Source: an uncultured Rhodoferax sp. (GTDB lineage Bacteria; Pseudomonadota; Gammaproteobacteria; Burkholderiales; Burkholderiaceae_C). Taken from it: 16,018 bases of DNA. The notes under the pieces were generated by a model. It did not search any database. It was not told the DNA's origin and worked only from the letters and a program-made list of their open reading frames with translations. Below, one piece after another: positions 7,295 to 13,889 of the stretch (the stretch's first letter is position 1; each line of letters begins with the position of its first letter). The DNA is taken from contig CAKZJN010000147.1 in the NCBI GenBank assembly GCA_936943465.1, positions 1-16,018 of the forward strand. The letters run 5' to 3'. A program made the position numbers and the translations under genes.

Positions 7295-8356
7295 CTAGTG
7301 AACCAGGGTTTCCCGGGCTTTTCCGGTACGGGTGATACGGCCTTTGGCGTCAAACAGGTGGGCGGCATCCACATCGATGCGCACGCCAATCGGTTTGCCT
7401 ACGCTGAGTTCGGTGCGCTCGTTTTGGCGCGAAACGAGTTGCACACCGCCTTCAGTGGACACGTAAATCAGGGTTTCGGCACCCAGCGCCTCCACCAGTT
7501 CCACCGTGCCGTTGAGTTGGCCCAGACCGGGTGCACAAAGGCTGATGTTCTCCGGTCGCAAACCGATAAAGCCATCGGGCTCCACCGGCAACGCGGTGAG
7601 TTGTACCAACGGCTGCATGTCTTTGGCTTGCACCACATTCATTTGGGGCGTGCCGATGAACTGGGCCACAAACTGGTTTGCCGGGCGGTCGTAGAGTTCC
7701 AGCGGTGTGCCGACCTGTTCAATCACGCCATCGCGCAATACCACTACGCGATCGGCCAGAGTCATGGCCTCCACCTGGTCGTGGGTGACGTATATGGTGG
7801 TGGCACCGAGGTCGCGATGCAGCTTGGCAATTTCGATTCGGGTCTGTCCGCGCAGGGCGGCATCCAGATTGGACAGCGGTTCATCAAACAAAAACACCTT
7901 GGGCGCGCGCACGATGGCGCGCCCAATAGCAACCCGCTGGCGCTGACCACCCGACAACTCTTTGGGTGTGCGTTCCAGGTAGCTGGTGAGGTTGAGAATC
8001 TTCGCGGCCCGGCCTACCTTCTCCTGAATGACCTCCTCATCCACTTTGGCGAGTTTGAGGGCGAAACTCATGTTCTCGAACACGCTCATGTGTGGGTACA
8101 GCGCATAGCTCTGGAACACCATGGCCAGATCACGCTTGCTGGAAGGTTCGTCAGTGATGTCACGCCCATCGAGCATGAGCTTGCCGCCCGTGGTCTCTTC
8201 CAAGCCCGCAATAAGGCGCAGCAACGTGGACTTGCCACAGCCCGACGGGCCCACGAACACCACGAACTCGCCCTGGTTGATCTGCAGGTCAATGCCGCGA
8301 ATGACGCGCACCTTGCCGAACTCTTTTTCAATGCCTTGTAGATTGAGATACGCCAC
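7295..8356 (-). CDS. mtlK: Polyol ABC transporter ATP-binding protein (MtlK/SmoK, MalK-type)
   Basis: ATPase that powers polyol import through the two permeases. The 353-residue protein begins with a GTG codon (8356-8354), supported by AGGAG a few bases upstream. Motifs are Walker A GPSGCGKST (36-44), Q-loop Gln82 (FQSYALYPHM), signature LSGGQ (134-138), Walker B VFLFDEP (154-160), D-loop SNLDA (162-166) and switch His192 (VTHDQVEA). After about residue 235 comes the C-terminal TOBE/MalK-type regulatory region (GLRPENISL, then DAAHLFDAKG), as in importers of the CUT1 sugar class. It lies 167 bases after the second permease gene, an unusually wide gap for this operon that is filled by a structured repeat. 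A shared or exchangeable ATPase is possible in this class. Confidence 0.93.
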   Translation of the reverse strand: MAYLNLQGIEKEFGKVRVIRGIDLQINQGEFVVFVGPSGCGKSTLLRLIAGLEETTGGKLMLDGRDITDEPSSKRDLAMVFQSYALYPHMSVFENMSFALKLAKVDEEVIQEKVGRAAKILNLTSYLERTPKELSGGQRQRVAIGRAIVRAPKVFLFDEPLSNLDAALRGQTRIEIAKLHRDLGATTIYVTHDQVEAMTLADRVVVLRDGVIEQVGTPLELYDRPANQFVAQFIGTPQMNVVQAKDMQPLVQLTALPVEPDGFIGLRPENISLCAPGLGQLNGTVELVEALGAETLIYVSTEGGVQLVSRQNERTELSVGKPIGVRIDVDAAHLFDAKGRITRTGKARETLVH

Positions 8357-8429
8357 TCAAAGTCTCCTAAATTCTTCTAATCAATCAATAGGGCCAAGCA
8401 CCGATCGGGCGCGAGGTAACCGATGCCAA

Positions 8430-8521
8430 GAACACCGCAGAACCGGCTTAGCCGGGCTGCTGGTGTGGCCCCCTGCAAGGGGGAGAGCAGCGACACGCAG
8501 TGGGCAAGCCGGGGGGTGTTC
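8430..8521. repeat. 92-bp intergenic element with nested inverted repeats, between permease and ATPase genes
   Basis: The ends pair with each other: GAACACC (8430-8436) with GGTGTTC (8515-8521), and CCGGCTT (8443-8449) with AAGCCGG (8506-8512), all perfect. Inside lie two short hairpins: CCGGC-tta-GCCGG (8443-8455, competing with the long-range pairing) and CCCCCT-gca-AGGGGG (8469-8483). The element begins (in transcript direction) two bases after the stop codon of the second permease gene. I have the impression of seeing near-identical GC-rich units in many Comamonadaceae intergenic regions, which would make it a REP-like dispersed repeat; there is no second copy in this window. It may protect the upstream mRNA 3' end or reduce read-through into the ATPase gene. 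Confidence 0.6.
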
Positions 8522-8523
8522 CA

Positions 8524-9354
8524 TCACTTCACGGCGCCAAAGGTGAGACCTTGGACGAGTTGCTTTTGGCTAAACCAGCCGAACACGACGATGGGCGCAA
8601 TCGCCATCAGCGAGGCGGCTGACAACTTGGCCCAGAACAGGCCTTCTGGGCTGGAATAGCTGGCGATCAGTGTGGCCAGCGTGCCGGCCTTGGCCGAGCT
8701 GAGGTTCAGGCTCCAGAAGGCTTCGTTCCAGCTCAGCACCAGACACAGCAAGCCGGTAGAAGCCAGGCCACCAATGCTCAAGGGCAGCAGCACGCGGTAG
8801 TACTCCTGCCACAGCGTGGCACCGTCCATGCGCGCGGCTTCCAGGATTTCGTGGGGGATTTCCTTGAAATTGGAATACAGCATCCAGACCATGATGGGCA
8901 GGTTGGACAGTGTGAAGATGATGACTAGGCCCAACTGCGTGTCCAGCAAACCGGACTGCTGCGCCAGGACATAAATCGGCACCAGTGCGCCCACCGCCGG
9001 CATCATCTTGGTGGAGAGCATCCACATCAAAATGTCCTTCGTGTGTTTCCCCTTGAAGAAGGCCATCGAGTAGGCAGCCGGCACTGCCAGCGCCAGGCCC
9101 AGCAAGGTGGACATGACACTGGTAACGATGGAGTTCTTGGCATATAGCAAGTAATCGCTGCGCTCCTGAACCTCCAGAAAGTTATCTAAAGTGGGCGTGA
9201 AAAGCACCAGCGGCGGCACCGAAATGGCCTGCAGTTCAGTCTTGAATGCGGTGAGGATCAACCAGCCCAGCGGGAAGAAAAGCAGAAGGGTTACAGCCCA
9301 TGCTGCAAGCGTGCGCAGGATCAGCGCGGGTGGATATTTGGAACGGTGTGCCAT
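8524..9354 (-). CDS. mtlG: Polyol ABC transporter permease, second subunit (MtlG/SmoG)
   Basis: Inner-membrane subunit of the polyol importer, 276 residues, with about six hydrophobic segments (first at ~14-36, last near 248-264). The EAA loop that contacts the ATPase reads EAARMDGA (172-179), in the context PHEILEAARMDGATLWQEYYRVLLPLS, typical of the MalG-like binding-protein-dependent permease family. The start ATG at 9354 is only four bases past the stop of the first permease, so the two are translated together. The stop at 8524 abuts a structured repeat. Confidence 0.92.
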   Translation of the reverse strand: MAHRSKYPPALILRTLAAWAVTLLLFFPLGWLILTAFKTELQAISVPPLVLFTPTLDNFLEVQERSDYLLYAKNSIVTSVMSTLLGLALAVPAAYSMAFFKGKHTKDILMWMLSTKMMPAVGALVPIYVLAQQSGLLDTQLGLVIIFTLSNLPIMVWMLYSNFKEIPHEILEAARMDGATLWQEYYRVLLPLSIGGLASTGLLCLVLSWNEAFWSLNLSSAKAGTLATLIASYSSPEGLFWAKLSAASLMAIAPIVVFGWFSQKQLVQGLTFGAVK

Positions 9355-9358
9355 GGGA

Positions 9359-10219
9359 TTACTTGTCCAGGTTCTTGCCGACCATGCGGATCAGGAAGGC
9401 GGCCGCAATGTTGGCCAGCACCACTGCAAGCAGAGCACCAGCCGATGCCACACCGGCATCAAAGTTCAACAGTGCCTGCTTGAAAATCAGGAAGGCCATG
9501 TTGGTGCTGGCATCTCCGGGGCCACCGCCTGTGGTCGTGAAGATTTCTGCGAAGACGCTCAGCAAGAAGATCATTTCGATCATCACGACCACCGCAACCG
9601 AGCGCCCCAGATGCGGGATGTACAGGTAGCGCAGTTGCTGCAGGTAGGTAGCGCCATCCATGCGCGCAGCTTCGAGTTGCTCGCGATTCATGCTTTGCAG
9701 CGAAGTCATGAATATCAGCGTGGCGAACGGTAGCCACTGCCATGACACCATGATGATCACCGAGCCCAGCGGAAAGTCGGTTAACCAGTCGACCGGGGTA
9801 GCGCCGAAGAACAGCCAGACCTGTGCCAGGACTCCGTAAATCGGGTTCATCATCATGTGCTTCCACAACAGTGCATTCACCGTAGGCATGACGAAGAAGG
9901 GGGAAATCAGCAGCAGGCGCACCGCGCCGCGACCGGGAAACGGGTCGTCAATCAGCAGGGAAATGCCGATGCCCATCAGCACCGTAATCAGGATCACGCT
10001 GCCCAACAGCAGCAAGGTATTGACCACCGCCACCGAAAAGGAAGGGTCGGTCAGGAAATACTCAAAGTTCTCCAAGCCCGCAAATCCAGTGACCTCGGGC
10101 TGCATCAGGTTGTATCGAATGACGGAAAAATAAATCGTCATCACCAACGGGACGATCATCCACATCAACAGGCTCATCACCGCCGGTGCAAGCAATAGCC
10201 GCGGTAGGAGTTTCTTCAT
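9359..10219 (-). CDS. mtlF: Polyol ABC transporter permease, first subunit (MtlF/SmoF)
   Basis: Inner-membrane subunit, 286 residues from the ATG at 10219 (reading MKKLLPRLLLAP). A TTG at 10249 would add ten residues (IPKHPKHLP stretch) and cannot be excluded, because neither start has a convincing ribosome site. Hydrophobic spans occur near residues 7-31, 66-90, 101-124, 152-172 and two more toward the C-terminus. The ATPase-contacting EAA loop reads EAARMDGA (183-190), followed by TYLQQLRYLYIPHLG. It belongs to the MalF/UgpA-type permease family and pairs with the downstream permease four bases away. A 166-base gap rich in inverted repeats separates it from the binding-protein gene upstream. 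Confidence 0.9.
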   Translation of the reverse strand: MKKLLPRLLLAPAVMSLLMWMIVPLVMTIYFSVIRYNLMQPEVTGFAGLENFEYFLTDPSFSVAVVNTLLLLGSVILITVLMGIGISLLIDDPFPGRGAVRLLLISPFFVMPTVNALLWKHMMMNPIYGVLAQVWLFFGATPVDWLTDFPLGSVIIMVSWQWLPFATLIFMTSLQSMNREQLEAARMDGATYLQQLRYLYIPHLGRSVAVVVMIEMIFLLSVFAEIFTTTGGGPGDASTNMAFLIFKQALLNFDAGVASAGALLAVVLANIAAAFLIRMVGKNLDK

Positions 10220-10294
10220 GGGAAGGTGCTTTGGGTGTTTAGGAATCAAAGGAAAAGACGGGACGTGTAGTGGTGTCCAGGTGGCGTAGCAAGC

Positions 10295-10365
10295 GGTCCG
10301 CGGTGAGGCCCGAGGCGCACAGTCGTACTACGGTACGGCGAGCACCACGGACCTCCGATCGGGCC
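10295..10365. repeat. Structured intergenic segment between binding-protein and permease genes
   Basis: Three inverted repeats overlap here. GGTCCGCGGTG (10295-10305) pairs with CACCACGGACC (10343-10353) with one G-T mismatch. GGCCCGA (10307-10313) pairs with TCGGGCC (10359-10365). A central hairpin GTCGTAC-tacg-GTACGGC (10322-10339) has a four-base loop. The first two cannot form together, so alternative folds are possible. In binding-protein transporter operons a hairpin after the binding-protein gene commonly lowers expression of the permeases; that role is inferred here. No T-run follows on either strand, so it is not a simple rho-independent terminator. Confidence 0.55.
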
Positions 10366-10385
10366 GCGCAGTAGCCAGATAGACG

Positions 10386-11699
10386 TTACTTGTAGTAGCC
10401 GCCCTTCTTCATTTCGCGTTCCGCAGCGGCTTGCGAAGCAGCCAGGGCCTTATCGATGCTGGTCTTGCCAGCCAGTGCCGCGCTCATTTGCTGGCCCACC
10501 GCGATACCAATGGCCTGGAACTCAGGAATGGCCGCGAACTGGACGCCCACATACGGAGACTTGGGCAGCGTACTGTCGTTGGGGTTGGCAGAGTCAATCG
10601 CTGCTTTTTCAGCAGCGGCAAACACGGCAGCCTTCTGGAACTCAGGATTGGCGTAGGTGGACTTGCGGGTACCGGTAGGAACGCGGGCCCAACCATTGGT
10701 CTTACCGACCAAGGCGATGTATTCCTTGGAGGTAGACCAATTGATGAACTTCTGCGCCGCGTCGGCATTCTTGGTGCCGGCCGGAATAGCCAGTGCCCAG
10801 GCCCACAGCCAGTTAGCGCCCTTCTCGGTCACGCTGTACGGGCCTTGTGCGAATGCAACCTTGTCAGCCACCTTGGACTGCTTAGGGTCAGTGATGAAAG
10901 AGGCCGCAATGGTGGCGTCAATCCACATGCCGCACTTGCCTTCGTTGTACAAGGCCAAAATCTCGTTGAAGCTGTTGGCCGAGGAGCCGGGAGGGCCGTA
11001 TTTGGTCAGCATGTCGACGTAGAAGGTGACAGCGTCTTTCCAGGGTTTGGTGTCGAGTTGGGGCTTCCACTTCATGTCAAACCATTGGGCGCCAAAGCTG
11101 TTCGCCATGGTGGACAGGAATGCCATGTTGTCACCCCAGCCCGGCTTGCCGCGCAGGCAGATGCCGTATACGCCGTTTTTCGGATCATGGATCTTGGCGG
11201 CTGCGTCACGCACCTGGTCCCAGGTGGGGCGGCCTTCGAACTTCACACCCGCCTTATCGGTCAGGTCTTTGCGGTACATCAGCATGGAGCTTTCGCCGTA
11301 GAAGGGTGCAGCAAACATCTTGCCGTCCACCGACAGGCCGTTGCGCATGGCGGGCAGGATGTCATCCACGTCATAAGCTGCATCGCCCTTCAACTCCTTG
11401 AGCCAGCCCTTTTTGCCCCAGATGGGGGTTTCGTACATGCCGATGGTCATCACGTCAAACTGGCCGCCCTTGGTGGCGATGTCGGTAGTAACGCGTTGGC
11501 GCAGCACGCCTTCTTCCAGCGTGACCCATTTCAGTTTGATGTCGGGGTTGGCCTGCTCAAAGTTCTTGCTGAGCTTCTGCATTTCGATCATGTGGCCGTT
11601 GTTGACCGTAGCGATGACCAGTTCGGTGGCCGAGGCCGACAGACCGCACAGGGATGCGACCAGACCGGCAGCCAGGGCAACGCGTGTTTTCAATTGCAT
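10386..11699 (-). CDS. mtlE: Polyol (mannitol/sorbitol) ABC transporter periplasmic substrate-binding protein (MtlE/SmoE)
   Basis: Captures polyol in the periplasm and delivers it to the two permeases. The 437-residue protein has a clear signal peptide (MQLKTRVALAAGLVASL..., cleavage after the ASA at 22-24), giving a mature start TELVIATVNNG. The stretches MIEMQKLSKNFEQANPDIKL, VTLEEGVLRQRVTTDIATKG and QFDVMTIGMYETPIWGKKGW are characteristic of the mannitol/sorbitol-binding branch of the family 1 solute-binding proteins. The C-terminus is lysine-rich (EREMKKGGYYK). A ribosome site GGAG lies seven bases before the ATG. It is the first gene of the operon, and the 268 bases upstream to the divergent small gene hold the promoter. 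Exact sugar specificity (mannitol, sorbitol, arabitol) cannot be read from the sequence. Confidence 0.93.
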   Translation of the reverse strand: MQLKTRVALAAGLVASLCGLSASATELVIATVNNGHMIEMQKLSKNFEQANPDIKLKWVTLEEGVLRQRVTTDIATKGGQFDVMTIGMYETPIWGKKGWLKELKGDAAYDVDDILPAMRNGLSVDGKMFAAPFYGESSMLMYRKDLTDKAGVKFEGRPTWDQVRDAAAKIHDPKNGVYGICLRGKPGWGDNMAFLSTMANSFGAQWFDMKWKPQLDTKPWKDAVTFYVDMLTKYGPPGSSANSFNEILALYNEGKCGMWIDATIAASFITDPKQSKVADKVAFAQGPYSVTEKGANWLWAWALAIPAGTKNADAAQKFINWSTSKEYIALVGKTNGWARVPTGTRKSTYANPEFQKAAVFAAAEKAAIDSANPNDSTLPKSPYVGVQFAAIPEFQAIGIAVGQQMSAALAGKTSIDKALAASQAAAEREMKKGGYYK

Positions 11700-11913
11700 G
11701 TTTTGTCTCCAAAGGGGTTAAGAGTTGCTTTGTTCAATGCGCAGTTGCAAGCCCGCACTGACAACTGGAAGATACCGATTCAAAAAAACGCAAACGATAC
11801 TCACCATTGCCTTAACAGTACTCAATTGCATCAATTGGCTAGTATTTATACCTAGAACATTCAAATTAGTACATCAATAGCGAAAGAAATGCATACTTTC
11901 GAATCCACCACCC
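11700..11913 (-). promoter_or_regulatory. Promoter/operator region of the polyol operon
   Basis: An AT-rich intergenic stretch precedes the binding-protein gene and also the divergent small membrane gene. Direct repeats on the plus strand: AGTACTCAAT (11817-11826) and AGTACATCAAT (11868-11878), 51 bases apart start to start (about five helical turns), and a tandem TCAATTG pair (11822-11828 and 11831-11837). Repeated half-sites on one DNA face are what an AraC-type activator such as the MtlR-like protein would bind. TATAAATACT on the minus strand at about 11844-11853 is a possible -10-like AT block, but no good -35 hexamer is spaced to it, as is common at activator-dependent promoters. All functional roles are inferred. 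Confidence 0.4.
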
Positions 11914-11967
11914 ATGGATGAAAATAGCGTGCAATCGCCAACCCATACAAACCATGAGAAGTACGCC

Positions 11968-12177
11968 ATGAAAGACAAGCAAGACGACGAACCCAGCGTG
12001 TGGGTGACCGCAATCAAGTTGGTGCTGCTTGCCGTGGTGCTGATCGGAGGCACCGGCTTGGCGCTTTGGTATGTCGACCAAGAGCAGTCGCTCGATCAGA
12101 TGCCTGGATTGAGCTCCGGCTACAACAAGCCCGACTGGGGCATCGTGAGTGATTCGCCCTTGAAGGGCAAACGCTAG
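11968..12177 (+). CDS. Small single-span membrane protein, unknown function
   Basis: The protein has 69 residues from the ATG at 11968, which has GAGAAG six bases upstream. An in-frame ATG at 11914 would add 18 polar residues but lacks a ribosome site. A charged N-terminus (MKDKQDDEPSV) is followed by one hydrophobic segment of about 20 residues (AIKLVLLAVVLIGGTGLALW), then a polar tail with YVDQEQSLDQMPGLSSGYN and a basic end (LKGKR). I do not recognise the family. It is transcribed divergently from the polyol operon and ends five bases before the convergent aroC stop. Nothing ties it to polyol use except shared upstream DNA. Confidence 0.6.
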   Translation: MKDKQDDEPSVWVTAIKLVLLAVVLIGGTGLALWYVDQEQSLDQMPGLSSGYNKPDWGIVSDSPLKGKR

Positions 12178-12182
12178 GGAAA

Positions 12183-13280
12183 TTAGCCGGCGCTGGCCGC
12201 AATGGGGGCCAGGGTCGGCACCACATCACCGCACTGCGCCCGGTGGCGCAGCACATGGTCTATCACCACCAAGGCCAGCATGGCCTCGGCAATGGGCGTG
12301 GCCCGGATACCCACACAAGGGTCGTGACGGCCCTTGGTCACCACCTGGGTCGGATTGCCGGCGGAATCAATCGAGTCGCGTGGCGTGATGATGGAACTGG
12401 TGGGCTTGATGGCAATGCTCACCTCCAGATCCTGCCCGGTGCTGATACCACCCAGCACGCCGCCCGCGTTATTGCTGGCAAAGCCTTGCGGCGTGAGCGA
12501 GTCGCCATGGGTGGTACCGCGCTGGGCTACGCTGGCAAAACCGGCACCAATTTCCACGCCTTTTACCGCGTTGATGCCCATCATGGCGTAGGCAATGTCG
12601 GCGTCCATTTTGTCGAACAGCGGCTCGCCCAATCCCACCGGCACGCCGCTGGCCACCACGCGGATCCGCGCACCGCAGGAGTCACCCGCCTTGCGCAGTG
12701 CGTCCATGTAATCTTCTAGAGCGGCCACATCGGCCACCGGTGCGAAGAACGGGTTGGTCGGCACATGGTCCCAGGACTCGAAGCCAATGGACTGCTCACC
12801 GATCTGGGTCATGCAGCCACGGAACTCCGTGCCAAACTTTTCTTTCAGCCATTTCTTGGCCACGGCACCGGCCGCCACCATGGGCGCGGTCAAGCGTGCG
12901 CTAGAGCGTCCGCCGCCGCGCGGGTCGCGAATGCCGTATTTCTGGAAATAGGTGTAGTCGGCGTGACCGGGGCGGAAGGTGTCGAGGATATTTCCGTAGT
13001 CTTTGCTGCGCTGGTCGGTGTTCTGGATCACCAAGGCAATCGGGGTGCCGGTGGTTTTACCCTGGTACACGCCGCTCAGAATTTGCACCGCATCGGGCTC
13101 GTTGCGCTGGGTCACGTGCCGGCTGGTGCCAGGGCGACGGCGGTCCAGATCAATCTGGATATCGGCCTCGCTGAGTTCCATGCCCGGAGGGCAGCCGTCA
13201 ATCACACAGCCAATGGCCGGGCCGTGGGATTCACCAAAGTTGGTGACCGTGAAAATATGTCCAAAGGTATTGCCGCTCAT
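12183..13280 (-). CDS. aroC: Chorismate synthase
   Basis: Final step of the shikimate pathway: 5-enolpyruvylshikimate-3-phosphate to chorismate, using reduced FMN, in the cytoplasm. The 365-residue protein is full length for the family and shows all three signature regions. These are GESHGPAIGCVIDGCPPG (16-33, with the conserved His19), RPGHADYTY (103-111) with GGGRSSAR (122-129), and RHDPCVGIRATPIAEA near the C-terminus. The start MSGNTFG is the usual one for proteobacterial AroC. It follows the CBS-domain gene by 48 bases on the same strand and may be co-transcribed with it. Confidence 0.98.
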   Translation of the reverse strand: MSGNTFGHIFTVTNFGESHGPAIGCVIDGCPPGMELSEADIQIDLDRRRPGTSRHVTQRNEPDAVQILSGVYQGKTTGTPIALVIQNTDQRSKDYGNILDTFRPGHADYTYFQKYGIRDPRGGGRSSARLTAPMVAAGAVAKKWLKEKFGTEFRGCMTQIGEQSIGFESWDHVPTNPFFAPVADVAALEDYMDALRKAGDSCGARIRVVASGVPVGLGEPLFDKMDADIAYAMMGINAVKGVEIGAGFASVAQRGTTHGDSLTPQGFASNNAGGVLGGISTGQDLEVSIAIKPTSSIITPRDSIDSAGNPTQVVTKGRHDPCVGIRATPIAEAMLALVVIDHVLRHRAQCGDVVPTLAPIAASAG

Positions 13281-13303
13281 GTGGCGGATTATCCCAGAGG
13301 CGG

Positions 13304-13324
13304 CGTCCCCAACGGTGGGGGACG
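13304..13324. repeat. Hairpin between the CBS-domain gene and aroC
   Basis: CGTCCCC (13304-13310) pairs perfectly with GGGGACG (13318-13324) around a seven-base loop, within the 48-base gap between the two minus-strand genes. There is no T-run after it on the minus strand, so it looks like a processing or attenuation hairpin rather than a full terminator. Confidence 0.4.
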
Positions 13325-13328
13325 GGCT

Positions 13329-13784
13329 TTACGGAGCGGCGGGCGTTTCGCCTTCGGGCCAGTCGCGGATGTAGGCCTTGAGCATCTGGTTCTCAAAGTT
13401 CTGGCTGTCCACCACGGCCTTGGCCACGTCGTAAAAACTGATCACGCCCATCAGCATGCGGGCTTCCATAACCGGCATGTAGCGGGCATGGCGCTCCAGC
13501 ATCATGCGGCGCACTTCGTCCATGTCGGTTTCCATGGTGCAGGTGAGCGGCGCGTCGTCCATGGCGGTACGCACGATGGTGGTGCCAATGGAGCCGCCGT
13601 TTTTCACCAGCGTCTGAATCACTTCGCGGAAAGTCAGCATGCCGGCCAGATGCCCGTGCTCCATAACCACCAGCGACCCGATATCCTTTTCTGCCATCAG
13701 GTCCAGCGCTTTGGCCAGGGGCTCATCGGGATGGGCCGTGTACAGCGTGCCACCTTTGACGCGCAGGATATCGTTGACTTTCAT
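13329..13784 (-). CDS. Two-CBS-domain protein
   Basis: A 151-residue soluble protein made almost entirely of a CBS pair (Bateman module): CBS1 at about residues 8-62 (AKALDLMAEKDIGSLVV, then LAGMLTFREVIQ) and CBS2 at about 75-128 (MDEVRRMMLERHARYMPV, then MGVISFYDVAKAVV). Such modules usually bind adenine nucleotides (AMP, ATP, SAM) and regulate a partner; no catalytic domain is attached here, so the partner is unknown. AGGA lies about eight bases before the ATG. It is the first gene before aroC and is transcribed divergently from metY, with a 105-base shared upstream region. A link to methionine or SAM sensing is only a guess from position. Confidence 0.9.
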   Translation of the reverse strand: MKVNDILRVKGGTLYTAHPDEPLAKALDLMAEKDIGSLVVMEHGHLAGMLTFREVIQTLVKNGGSIGTTIVRTAMDDAPLTCTMETDMDEVRRMMLERHARYMPVMEARMLMGVISFYDVAKAVVDSQNFENQMLKAYIRDWPEGETPAAP

Positions 13785-13799
13785 GGTGTTTCCTCAAGC

Positions 13800-13843
13800 C
13801 ACAAATGTGGGTGTCCAGAACGTGAATATTAGCCCACAATGTG
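13800..13843. promoter_or_regulatory. Inverted repeat in the divergent CBS-gene/metY promoter region
   Basis: CACAAATGTGGG (13800-13811) faces CCCACAATGTG (13833-13843): an imperfect inverted repeat differing by one extra base, with 21 bases between the arms. It lies in the centre of the divergent intergenic region, where an operator or overlapping promoters would be expected. No regulator is identified, and a chance occurrence is possible. Confidence 0.3.
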
Positions 13844-13889
13844 CCGCTTTCAGCGCATTGCAACAACACTTGTTACCGGAGATTTCCCC

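Noticed and set aside
5664..7298. Long plus-strand open frame (over 500 codons) opposite the polyol dehydrogenase
   Set aside because: The sense strand encodes a dehydrogenase with all catalytic residues and coupled start/stop overlaps; the opposite frame has no domain resemblance and no ribosome site.
10220..10249. TTG start extending the first permease by ten residues
   Set aside because: The ATG at 10219 gives a standard N-terminus for this permease family; the extension (Pro/His/Lys-rich) has no ribosome site. Kept only as an alternative in the feature text.
10431..11855. Long plus-strand open frame opposite the substrate-binding protein gene
   Set aside because: The sense protein has a signal peptide and clear family motifs; the antisense product is low in recognisable motifs and starts and ends without regulatory context.
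12765..13832. Plus-strand open frame spanning the aroC and CBS-gene 5' halves
   Set aside because: It crosses two real minus-strand genes and their gap; both genes have strong family matches.
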